A DNA stretch of 64,000 nucleotides, from positions 195,114,601-195,178,600 of the forward strand of contig CM047805.1 of NCBI GenBank assembly GCA_026214975.1. Direction: 5' to 3'. The notes under the pieces are model-generated. The model made no database searches and had not been told where the DNA came from. It saw only the letters and a list, made by a program, of their open reading frames with translations. The DNA comes from Gentiana macrophylla (lineage: Eukaryota > Streptophyta > Magnoliopsida > Gentianales > Gentianaceae). Of the stretch, positions 32,811-43,317 are shown piece after piece (the first letter of the stretch is position 1; each line of letters begins with the position of its first letter). A program made the translations under genes and the position numbers.

Positions 32811-34621
32811 TGATGGGAGTCAACTTTACGTGACTCCGGTGCATTGTTTACCCCCATTTACCATATTTTCAGCACATTTTTGCGGTGATTTAGACCGTTT
32901 TCGGGGTGATATCGTGAGCTCATGGCACGGGGAATGGATCCGTTACTTTGATGGATTATTACCCATTTTTGTTGATATTAACCCCATTCCCGAGCACTTT
33001 TACCCTCCGGAATTGTTTGGATGTTGTTGGTCATGTATGATGTTATAGGGTATCGGTGTCTCGAGGGCCCGGAAGGCGATGATTTGTGGCAAAAGGCATG
33101 ATCGAGGCAAGAGGAGAGATCAAAAGGAACAAAAGTGGAGTTTTGGGGCAACAGGGGTTCAAACGCACGTTTGAACCCCCCAAACGTGCGTTCAAAGGAC
33201 CACAAGTTGATACAGAGTTCAAGCCTTCCAAACGCACGTTTGAAACCACCTCAAACGTGCATTTCAAAACTCTCCAAACGCGTGTTTGACTTCCTAAACA
33301 TGCGTTTCAAGTCCACCAAACGTGCGTTTGACCATCCTAAACGCGCGTTCCAGATGAAGAACAGTCAAGACCCTGCCCAGAAATGAAGCTAAATGCACGT
33401 TTGCCCTAAGCTAAACGTGCGTTTGAAGATGATGAACGCCAGCCTCTCGGATCCTAAACGTCATGCTTGAAGTCGATTTAGATTTTTTTCCCACCTATAA
33501 ATACCCCCCTTAGACTATTTCTTGGAAGATATACATTCTCTTAGCAAAACTCTACCCATTTCTTAGCTCGATTTTTGTAATAGCTTAGAATACTTTCTCT
33601 TAGCTTACATCAACATAATATTAGCTTAATCTTTCTATTTCTTAGCTTAGATTTCCATTCCAAACACTAAGAGACCACCTTTTAATTACTTCTATATTTT
33701 GTACTTTTTGGATCTAATCTCGAATTTCTGCAAATTAATGGTAAATTTCTCCTTTCTTTTACTTGTTATGGCTTTCATTTACTGCTTTGTGTATGTTTTA
33801 ACTAGTATAATGAGTAGCTAAACCCTTTTCATAGTCGAATCATGTGAAATTTAGTGAAATCACCCTTTGGGTGATGAAATTGGGAGTGGGTAGTGCTTTT
33901 TATTGTTGTATCTTGCATGTTTCACGTCTTAGAACTTGTTATAACAGATTTGGGCTAGATTGATCACCTAGGTCAAAATCACACACATCACTCTTGAGAT
34001 TTGTTCAGATAGTGGGGGTGTGGGATAAAGGGTTCTAAGATCACGGCGTAGACTCGGCTTAGTTGTTAAGCCCGAGCCCAAAGTGAGGTTACTCGTTTTA
34101 ACGTTTAAGCGGCTCTAGTGCATAACATGTCTTGTTCGTGAATCTTCTTTAGGGAAGGGTAGTTAACATGGCCTAAGGTGTTAGGAGAGAGTTGTTCAGA
34201 CCTTAGCACCAGAATTAGGAGTTTGCACCCGTGAAATTGAATGCAAGAGTTCGTTCGTTTAATGCACACTCCCGGTTTTGTCATTCCTTGGGGTGAAACT
34301 AGCTATTTTGATCATGGTTCGGCTATGTCCCTTAATCTATCTTTAAAACCTAGTAGTTTAATCCTCTTTCTTTCTTTCTTATCTTTAAAATCAGGAATCA
34401 TTTTAGTGTCATTGTAGTTACAAATACTTTAAAAGATTGCTCACCTAGACTAAGTAATACGTTCACTTTGGTACTTGCAAACACTTTTCCCTCGGGTTCG
34501 ACCTCGTACTCCTGTAGCTATTCTAGCAATCGACCCGGTACACTGCCGGTTAGAGAGTTAGTTTGCCCACGGTTTTGAGTCCTTATAAATTGTTTTTCAA
34601 GGGTGAATTTAGCCTCGATCA
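32811..34621 (+). mobile_element. Solo LTR, Athila-like (1811 bp)
   Basis: It begins TGATGGGAGTC and ends CTCGATCA, flanked by AAGGG at 32806-32810 and 34622-34626. No internal region is present, so the element was lost by recombination between its LTRs. It carries at least ten AAACGYRCGTTT-like palindromes at 33163-33425 upstream of a TATA box (ctataaatac, about 33495). The downstream string ggttcgacctcgtactcctgtagctat is the usual R-U5 region of plant gypsy LTRs. Confidence 0.9.
33163..33425. repeat. Array of AAACGYRCGTTT palindromes
   Basis: At least ten short near-palindromic words (aaacgcacgttt, aaacgtgcgttc, aaacgcgtgttt, aaacgtgcgttt and variants) are spaced 15-45 bases apart. They lie 70-330 bases upstream of the LTR TATA box. 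The spacing sequence is not conserved, which argues that the words themselves are maintained or amplified. Confidence 0.85.
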
Positions 34622-34648
34622 AAGGGCGGGATGGACGCCGAGGCCTCA

Positions 34649-36661
34649 TGTTGGGGAGATTTTGCATCATTAAAACAAAAGAAAATTTATAAAACCTATA
34701 CTACCATGCAAAACTACCTCCTAACCGGCCGAATACCGGGTAGTTGCTAGTAAAGTTGGATAAATGCACGGTATCGATCCTCGTGGAATTGGGATGTTGA
34801 ATCTAACTTCATTAATTCCTCTTTATTAACTAAACCTAAACCTAAACTAAAACAGAAAAGTAAACTGGACAGAGGATTGTTAGTCCAAAGCCAGGAAAGA
34901 TAATTGCGGACAACCATAAAATAAAACTACATCTAGGAAAACAGTAAAACTAACTATCAACTGACCAACCATAAACAAACCATGATCAACCAATTTCCAA
35001 CAACCATCACCCCACCGAAGAAAATAAGATTAACACACATTCATTCACAAGTTATCTTGGATTATTATCTTTTCTAATGAAGCATTTCCTCTTCCGATTT
35101 ATCACGCCATTAATTAGTTTACCTTCCGGTCTTAACTAATATCGATACAAATCAAAGATATGGAATAAATCCTAATCTAACAACATTATCCCTCAACTTC
35201 CGTTTGTTGGAATAATAATTGTTAATCTCCCTCACGATAATCTAATGAATCTATTAACTTCCGTTATCTAAATTCGATTAACATAAACCATACAAAACAT
35301 GAAAGAGAACAAGAACAACGCAATGAAATAAAAACATGAAAAATCCTATCTTTCCGGTAACGGTGATATCCCTCAACTTCAATCTAAGATAATCTTGCAA
35401 TGAATTAATCAAATTGTGATTCTCTCGTAAACCTAGATATTTAACCTACGAACTTCCGTTATGTATAGATTAAAAATCTAATCTTTCCTATGGTGATCTA
35501 AACTACACCGACTTCCGTCATACGGTAGCATCAAATCATGCAATCATCTTCCGATATAAATTGCAAGATACGAATAAACAAAGGAAAGAAACAATTTGAA
35601 TTAAAACTTACAAAATCATCCATGAATTGACATTAAAGTGCTGCTGCAAAAAGGTTTCACCAAGCTTGTTTCATGGCTGAACCATGGCGGCAACAAGAAA
35701 AGAAAACGAAACGGAAAATAAAACCTAATCTAACCCCGATCACCCGAGCACAAGGCTCGGGTGATCGGCCTTGAAACTGCTCTCAAGAGGCCGCTGCTTT
35801 GTGTGAAAAGTCGGCTGAATAATTTTGTGTATTGATATTTTAGGGTTTGAGATCGCAGCTGCTATTTAAAAGAAACATAAGTCGGTTGCTACAGTGTTTA
35901 AGTCGGTTTATGCAAAAAGCGGCGGCGGACGCTCGTTCAATGCACGTCTGAAGACTCTGTATCAATTTTGGCTCCCTGGACGCTGGTTTGAGAATGGACT
36001 CAACTTCTAAAATTCATATCTTGAGTTGTAGACCTCCAAAAATTATGATCCGAATGTCATAATTAAGCTCTCGGAAAACTCTACAACTTTCATTAAGGAC
36101 TCTTCTTCAGAAAACGCCTTTTTGACTAGCCCGTCGTATTACGAGTCGTTTTCGGGATTTTCCACTCGAATTCAGCAACAGCATCCAAACTTGTAACGCT
36201 CATATCTCGGGCCTCGTAAGTCGGAATGAAGTGATTCAAAATCCTGTAGAATCCTCTCTTCAAGCCCTACAAATCTTCTCTTGAGGTCGAGATTCAAATC
36301 AGTGTATATCATATCAAGAACTGCATCGGAAGTTCGGCTGCTTGAAAGCTTCATTCCAAGCTTTATCTCCATCTTCCTTCCATTTCACTTCTCTTCCATG
36401 CAAAACCTCATCATTTAATCCTCTTGCATGCCAAAATATGTATCTATAACATAGGAAAATATACCAAAGCGTAACACAATCCCAAAATAACATAAAATCA
36501 CAATTTAAGCACATAAATCGTTACGTTTTGCAATTAACCTATTAAAAACACCATTTACTCAATATCTCAATATAAGACTCGATTTCTATGAAAAACATCC
36601 ATATATGGGGAATATTGATATAAAATATATCCTTATAAAACGTATAAAATCACCCTTAACA
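34649..36661 (-). repeat. 3' LTR of non-coding Athila-like element (2013 bp)
   Basis: Plus-strand ends TGTTGGGGAG...CCCTTAACA. On the minus strand it follows the polypurine tract (minus strand of 36662-36679, gtttaagtgtgggggag). It has a 14-base-arm hairpin at 35736-35768 (CCGATCACCCGAGC, loop acaag). The flank has target duplication CCTCA (34644-34648). It is nearly identical to 39717-41728 except for CAG/CTG-associated changes. Confidence 0.93.
35736..35768. other. Perfect 14-bp-arm hairpin in LTR
   Basis: Arms CCGATCACCCGAGC and GCTCGGGTGATCGG flank a five-base loop. The second LTR (about 40804-40834) keeps 13 of the 14 arm positions. It lies about 100 bases upstream, in the minus-strand reading direction, of the segment where transcription would start, and may be the LTR-specific counterpart of the palindrome arrays in the other gypsy LTRs. 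Confidence 0.8.
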
Positions 36662-39600
36662 ACTCCCCCACACTTAAACCTTGCTCGTCCCGAGCAAGAC
36701 AAAACATAATCATCACTCGAGACAAATAAACATCTATACAAATATAAAGTATATTCAATAACTTAGAAGTTCACCCGTGTAGTGTGTGCATAGCCATAAT
36801 ATACTTCCACTAAGTTCCACAATTTGAAAGTTATTCAAACCAAAACTAGCCCGGTTTCCCATCTAAGTTAGAAATATTCAAAAATTATAACAGGCACTTT
36901 ACAAAACATACATATCCCAAAAAGAAATAGTAGAGAATATCTAAAACATTTCTGACAGACTCAGAGGATAATCCCTACAACATATCCTTCAGTTTATACT
37001 GGGTATAAGATTAACGATAACTAAGTCCTTACTTATTCATAATAATATATTTCAATATTTTCACTTTTTCACACTTTTCTAACACACATCAAAATAAGCT
37101 TTTGCCTCTCATAGCGAGAATAGGACATTTCAAGATAATCCCTACCTTACTCCAATCATAAGCGACTATAAACCGATCGTCGTGAGCTTTTGGTCATCAT
37201 AGTGGAATAGGACATACGTGGTACACCCTACCTCACCCAAATCATAAACCACTTCCAACACACACAATTACAATTATGTTTACTTAGAGATTTCATTTGG
37301 CGGGCGGAAAAAAGATTATTTTCTAGTAGCACGCACCACCGAGCATAACACCTCAAGTAAACAATTTATTACTATTGCAAAGACTTAATCACGTTTCACT
37401 TATCACATTCAAACTTACAGATATTCACAGTATGTCATACTTTAATCCTAGAATACAAACTACTAAACTTTTCAAGAATTGTACATAAGCAAAGAAACAT
37501 GCTATAATCATCAAAAATCTCCAACTAAAATGGGGTAGGCTTTCAACATTTAGCTCATCATTTACTATGGCATGTGAAAAATAGTATCGGGTGAAACAAC
37601 TAAAATTACTAAATATACAGAATAACGCATCAATGATATAAGAACTCAAATGAAGACATGCAATGCTTACTTGGGACAAAACAAAAATTTTTAAAATCTA
37701 GCACTTTTCATAGAAATATAAAATTATGGCAAATGAAAGTAGATATCACATAAGCTATTCCCCTCCCCCACACTTAAATTACAACATGTCCTCATGTTGT
37801 GCAGAAATAAAAAGAAAGAAAGAACTTAGGCGATTGTCGCTCGAAAGTGGCAAGTCTCGGAAGTGGTCTAGATCCGAGATCCGTAAATGCGTGAAGAAAT
37901 CGATGATCGTGGACCATCCACCGGAAAACCGACATCGTCTGAAACTCACAATTGCTATCGCAAAGATCCCGCACACTTGACAAACAAGGAAATATCTCGG
38001 GACAAGGGGAATAGAACACACAGAGCACAAAATAGAATCGCATCAGATGGAAAAATCAAACAGGGAAAGTACAGAACATCTAAGCGTCTAAATATGGAAG
38101 TTTGATATAAGCACAAAAAGAAATAATAGCTCAGATGGAAAGATCAACACTTAAACTCAGGACATCTAAGAATAAAGCCACAGAAGCTTGTAAAATAATA
38201 TAGACCACATGTGCAAACAGAAACATCAAACTCCAAATAATAATGATAGAGGATTATACATGGAAAAGAAGTCAGAAAGATTTTTCAGATTTAGCTCATC
38301 CAGAGATGGAACATATACATGGAATATTACAAAATAGTAGGCTAGGTGCACTATATGAAAATATATTACGATGCAATCTACATGATATGCAATAAAATAA
38401 TGATGGCATATGGAGAACCAACAAAGAACCATCATGGAAAAAAACGAGGTAGTATTACGGAAACCGACAGTTAACTACGCTCAAGAAAAATAAAAGAAAA
38501 TAGAAAAACAATGCAACTAGATGACATGCAACTACATGATATGCATCTAAGTGATATGCAAAAATAAAAGGAAATAAAAGAAAGAAAACTAGCCCACTCA
38601 TTTGCAACACGACATATATAAAATAAACGTCTACCAAATAATGACAGGTTACGATAAACGACAGTGCTGTCCATTACATGCAGTGTAGACGCGCTTTAAG
38701 ACTCGTCAAAAGGTGATAGCATTATGGAAACCAACAGTTAGCTATACTAAACAGATATAACTCATAAGGTTTCCATCGTAGCAACGGAAAACCGACAATT
38801 ACTACCCAAATGAGTTACAAAAATAACAAGGAAGCACCTAAGTCTCAAAGCTCAAAAGATTCATCACGGTATGTAGCATACGAAACCGACATTAGCTACT
38901 AATTAATAAGACCCGATTATAAGCGTCACGAGAACCGATTAAAGGACTATAACTTGCATAGATGAATCATGCATATAAAAATTAATCGCTTATTTAACAT
39001 GGATTCGTAGATGGAAAAATATGAATATGCAAGTTCGAACATCTACGTAAAATGAAATAGCCACAGAAGCTCGTATGAAAGTAATCCAAGTTAAATTAAA
39101 GCATCAAGAAAACAGAACCTGGGATCGCATTCCGGACGAACGTTCAAATGAAATCTCAAAGATCGAACGGGCGTTCCACTTTTCGAGACGCCGCCTGCGC
39201 TTTGAAAACCGACCGGACGGGCGTTTAGAATTACAGACGCCCGTCTTATTCTTCAAATCAGAGCAGGATTGAAAATTCAGGAACGGACGAACGTTCCATA
39301 ATTCCAAACGCTCTTACTCACACCGCGTTAGGGGACTGGGACGGGCGTCCAATAAACCAGACGCCGCCCATCCACAAATCGAATATGCATAAACGGCGGG
39401 AAAATAACAAAAAACCTAACTATAAACCCTAATTAACTTAGAAGGTCATCATACATAAAAACGCAGCGACCGCGCAAAAATTCTAGCACAGGGGTTAGAC
39501 TAGGTAACAACTAAACACATAATTCACGTTTAAAACAGTTGAGTAAAAAACTTTTGCACATTCTTAACCCTACGGTCATCGAAACACGGCAAAATAAAAA

Positions 39601-39716
39601 ACTCTCAATCTATTCGACGCTACTTTTATTGAAAACGAAAATAAACGTAACAAAATCGAGAAATTAACAACACCAGATTCAACATGACACCGATTCCCCG
39701 GCAACGGCGCCACTTT
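36662..39716 (-). mobile_element. Internal region of large non-coding retroelement derivative
   Basis: About 3.06 kb between polypurine tract and primer site. No gag or pol motif is visible in any frame; all open frames are below 90 residues and look like noise. A region at 39130-39370 carries gacgggcgt-type words (ggacgaacgttc, gaacgggcgttc, gacgggcgttt, gacgcccgtc). Elements like this, with long LTRs and no coding region, depend on an autonomous relative. Confidence 0.8.
39696..39712 (-). other. Primer binding site, tRNA-Asp type
   Basis: On the plus strand CCCCGGCAACGGCGCCA equals the last 17 bases of plant tRNA-Asp including CCA, so the minus strand carries the primer site, four bases from the 5' LTR. 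This places the element with Athila-like Ty3/gypsy elements. Confidence 0.92.
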
Positions 39717-41728
39717 TGTTGGGGAGATTTTGCATCATTAAAACAAAAGAAAATTTATAAAACCTATACTACCATGCAAAACTACCTCCTAACCGGCCGA
39801 ATACCGGGTAGTTGCTAGTAAAGTTGGATAAGTGCGGTATCGATCCTCGTGGAATTGGGATGTTGAATCTAACTTCATTAATTCCTCTTTATTAACTAAA
39901 CCTAAACCTAAACTAAAATGTAAAAGTAAATCGACAGAGGATTGTTAGTCCAAAGCCAGGAAAGATAATTGCGGACAACCATAAAATAAAACTACATCTA
40001 GGAAAACAGTAAAACTAACTATCAATCGACCAACCATAAACAAACCATGATCAACCAATTTCCAACAACCATCACCCCACCGAAGAAAATAAGATTAACA
40101 CACATTCATTCACAAGTTATCTTGGATTATTATCTTTTCTAATGAAGCGTTTCCTCTTCCGATTTATCACGCCATTAATTAGTTTACCTTCCGGTCTTAA
40201 CTAATATCGATACAAATCAAAGATATGGAATAAATCCTAATCTAACAACATTATCCCTCAACTTCCGTTTGTTGGAATAATAATTGTTAATCTCCCTCAC
40301 GATAATCTAATGAATCTATTAACTTCCGTTATCTAAATTCGATTAACATAAACCATACAAAACATGAAAGAGAACAAGAATAACGCAATGAAATAAAAAC
40401 ATGAAAAATCCTATCTTTCCGGTAACGGTGATATCCCTCAACTTCAATCTAAGATAATCTTGCAATGAATTAATCAAATTGTGATTCTCTTGTAAACCTA
40501 GATATTTAACCTACGAACTTCCGTTATGTATAGATTAAAAATCTAATCTTTCCTATGGTGATCTAAACTACACCGACTTCCGTCATACGGTAGCATCAAA
40601 TCATGCAATCATCTTCCGATATAAATTGCAAGATACTGAATAAACAAAGGAAAGAAACAATTTGAATTAAAACTTACAAAATCATCCATGAATTGACATT
40701 AAAGTCTTTCTTTGCAAAAGGTTTCACCAAGCTTGTTTCATGGCTGAACCATGGCGGCAACAAGAAAAGAAAACGAAACGGAAAATAAAACCTAATCTAA
40801 CCCCGATCACCCGAGCACAAGGCTCGGGTGATCGCCTTGAAATCGCTTTCTCGAGGGCCGCTTGTTTGTGTGAAAGTCGGTTTGAATAATTTTGTGTATT
40901 GATATTTTAGGGTTTGAGATCGCAGCTGCTATTTAAAAGAAACATAAGTCGGTTGCTACAGTGTTTAAGTCGGTTTATGCAAAAAGCGGCGGCGGACGCT
41001 CGTTCAATGCACGTCTGAAGACTCTGTATCAATTTTGGCTCCCTGGACGCTGGTTTGAGAATGGACTCAACTTCTAAAATTCATATCTTGAGTTGTAGAC
41101 CTCCAAAAATTATGATCCGAATGTCATAATTAAGCTCTCGGAAAACTCTACAACTTTCATTAAGGACTCTTCTTCGTAAAACGCCTTTTTGACTAGCCTG
41201 TCAGATTACGAGTCGTTTTCGGGATTTTCCACTCGAATTCAGCAACAGCATCCAAACTTGTAACGCTCATATCTCGGGCCTCGTAAGTCGGAATGAAGTG
41301 ATTCAAAATCCTGTAGAATCCACTCTTCAAGCCCTACAAATCTTCTCTTGAGGTCGAGAGTCAAATCAGTGTATATCATATCAAGAACTGCATCGGAAGT
41401 TCGGCTGCTTGAAAGCTTCATTCCAAGCTTTATCTCCATCTTCCTTCCATTTCACTTCTCTTCCATGCAAAACCTCATCATTTAATCCTCTTGCATGCCA
41501 AAATATGTATCTATAACATAGGAAAATATACCAAAGCGTAACACAATCCCAAAATAACATAAAATCACAATTTAAGCACATAAATCGTTACGTTTTGCAA
41601 TTAACCTATTAAAAACACCATTTACTCAATATCTCAATATAAGGCTCGATTTCTATGAAAAACATCCATATATGGGGAATATTGATATAAAATATATCCT
41701 TATAAAACGTATAAAATCACCCTTAACA
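39717..41728 (-). repeat. 5' LTR of non-coding Athila-like element (2012 bp)
   Basis: Partner of the LTR at 34649-36661, ends TGTTGGGGAG...CCCTTAACA, followed by target duplication CCTCA (41729-41733). Read on the minus strand it starts TGTTAAGGGTGATTTTATACG, the same start as the LTR at 43318, so both belong to related families. Confidence 0.93.
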
Positions 41729-42214
41729 CCTCACACGTTCCCACAGATGGGTCTCCCCAAATAAGGCAGCCATGTCACGCTGTAGTAGTTCAGGAACATC
41801 TGAAAAAAGAAAGAAATCCAAACCCTGAGGATATTCTGGAATTGTATACTCATCGTTGATCCATGTATTATCCAAAATGACGGGAACGCCTTGCACTGTG
41901 ACGCACCGTTCATTGAGCCCTACCGTAGCTACCCAAGCGTAGAATTCACGCACAAAAGTCCGATTCACGTGATGAAAGCTTAATGGGCTTTGGGGGACAC
42001 CATGCCATCCATTATCTCGGAACAAGTTGTTGATCATACTAGGTAGACTCTCCATATTCCATCGCCACTCTGGAACAACAGCTCTTGCCATCCAGTTAGC
42101 CACGTATTCACGCCTCTCCTCTTCGGTCTTGAAACGGCTTATGAGAGACTGCTCGTCCAACGACAGATCCATTTCATCATTGGGAATGAACACAGGAGCA
42201 TGCGGGTTAGACAT

Positions 42215-43188
42215 TGAATATACTAGATGGGAAATGAGAGGGATGAATCATTTCATAAATGATCGGTCAATATATAGACTATTTCTTATGGAAAGTCATA
42301 ACTCACCACCACTTGATGTGTGAGACCCCCCGTTAGCGACCACACGAGGCAGGGATTCTCAATTGACGACAATATTATCGTCGTAAGAGGCCATTTGATG
42401 ACAATATTATCGTCATAAAATCCAAAGACCTCATGCACGACTGTTGACAAGACTTGACACTGTACCCATGTGTCCTGCCTACGGTCTTAAATCACCACCA
42501 CATGACGTGTGGGACCCGCCGATAGCGACCACACAAGGTAGAGAATCTCATTTCACGACAATATTATCGACGTAAGAGGCCATTTGACGACAATATTATC
42601 GTCGTAAAATCCCTAAACCCATGCACGACTGATAACATGACTTGACACTGTACCCATGTCCTGCCTACGGTCATAAATCACCATCACTTGACGTGTGGGA
42701 CCCGCCGATAGCGACCACACAAGGTAGGGAATCTCAATTGATGACAATATTGCCGTCGTAAGAGGCCATTTGATGACAATATTATCGTTGTAAAATTCAT
42801 AAACCCCATGTACGACTATTGACAAGACTTGACACTGTACCCATGTGTCCTGCCTATGGTCTTAAATCACCACCACTTGACGTGTGGGACCCACCGATAG
42901 CGACCACACAAGGCAGGGAATCTCATTTCACGACAATATTATCGACGTAAGAGGCCATTTGACGACAATATTATCGTCGTAAAATCTCTAAACCTCATGC
43001 ACGACTGATGACAAGAATTGACACTATACCCATGTTTCCTGCCTATGGTCATAACTCACCACCATGTTCAGTCCCGCCCCATTCTCCCTATATATACTAT
43101 GAGGCATCCCATATATTCATGCAAGAACGAACAAATTGTTCACTCAAAATCTCCCTACAAATACATTTGTTTATTTGCTTCCATCGAA
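42215..43188. promoter_or_regulatory. Bidirectional promoter made of 188-bp tandem repeats
   Basis: This 974-base interval separates two related genes that face away from each other. The minus-strand gene has a TATA box at 42269-42276, the plus-strand gene at 43089-43096. Between them lie about four repeat units, each with two near-palindromes of type ACGACAATATTATCGTCGT, a TTGACGTGTGGGACC segment (TGACGTG is a bZIP-type core) and gcgaccacac. Sharing of one element-rich block by two start sites suggests joint regulation; this is an inference from layout. Confidence 0.7.
42299..43066 (+). repeat. Tandem repeat array, unit about 188 bp, about four copies
   Basis: Unit boundaries can be set at the first near-palindrome of each unit, about 42365, 42553, 42741 and 42929. 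Units 2 and 4 share cacgacaatattatcgacg at their start, while units 1 and 3 have gacgac or gatgac, so the array may have grown by duplicating a two-unit block. A partial unit opens the array at 42299. Confidence 0.9.
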
Positions 43189-43317
43189 ATGTCTAATTCG
43201 GATTATTTATTCCCTCTTTACGTGAATCCGCACTCCCCTGTGTTTGATAACGAGGGCAGGGAAGATGTGTCCTATGACGAGCAGACACTCTTAACTATGT
43301 TCCCTGATGATGGGGAT
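43189..43317 (+). pseudogene. 5' part of second plant-transposon-domain-type gene, cut by gypsy LTR
   Basis: ATG at 43189 opens MSNSDYLF, then PHSPVFDNEG and SYDEQTLL, which parallels the start of the minus-strand gene (MSN, PHAPVF, LDEQSL). After about 43 codons the frame enters the TGTTAAGGG LTR at 43318 and stops at 43321-43323. The remainder of the gene is not found in the window; it would lie beyond the inserted element. It uses the same core promoter as the B3 gene at 31211. Function unknown. Confidence 0.65.

Larger units (their letters stand above)
32480..42214 (-). pseudogene. 277-codon gene of putative plant transposon domain type, split by two nested LTR elements
   Basis: The coding pieces are 42214-41729 (start ATG, MSNPHAPVF), 34643-34622 and 32805-32480 (stop). 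Removing the element at 34649-41728 with one CCTCA copy and the LTR at 32811-34621 with one AAGGG copy joins the pieces in frame to 834 nt. Visible features: a DEQSLISRF motif near the N-terminus, VREFYAWVATVG, a VTVQGVPVIL strand segment, and in the C-terminal part LITFHASNMY, a YALAYASI..YYDVGEYIL segment and FPYLITAMCVRSARV. This order is like the putative plant transposon protein family. The biochemical role of that family is not known. A paralogous start lies head-to-head at 43189. The gene has a TATA box at 42269-42276. It is now disrupted, but no point lesion is visible in the coding pieces. Confidence 0.7.

Noticed and set aside
33086..33386. ORFs across the palindrome array encoding repetitive ARLNPPNVR/KRTFE-type peptides
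   Set aside because: The peptide repetition is a by-product of the AAACGYRCGTTT DNA words, and all six frames stay partly open for that reason.
36172..36514. 66-residue ORFs repeated at 41239-41581
   Set aside because: The duplication is simply because the two LTRs are copies of each other; the frames have no recognisable domain.
39696..39712. 3' half of a tRNA-Asp gene
   Set aside because: Only the acceptor-end 17 bases match; no D or anticodon arm precedes it and it abuts an LTR. It is a primer binding site.
42365..43000. Hairpin-like ACGAC-AATATTATC-GTCGT motifs resembling a geminivirus-type origin nonanucleotide
   Set aside because: Loop is AATATTATC, not TAATATTAC, the perfect stem is only five pairs, there are no iterons next to a Rep gene, and the motif is repeated many times as part of a 188-bp unit. 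Treated as promoter repeats.
42299..43066. Evenly spaced repeats as a CRISPR array
   Set aside because: Unit of 188 bp with no short repeat/unique spacer structure, in a plant genome without cas genes.
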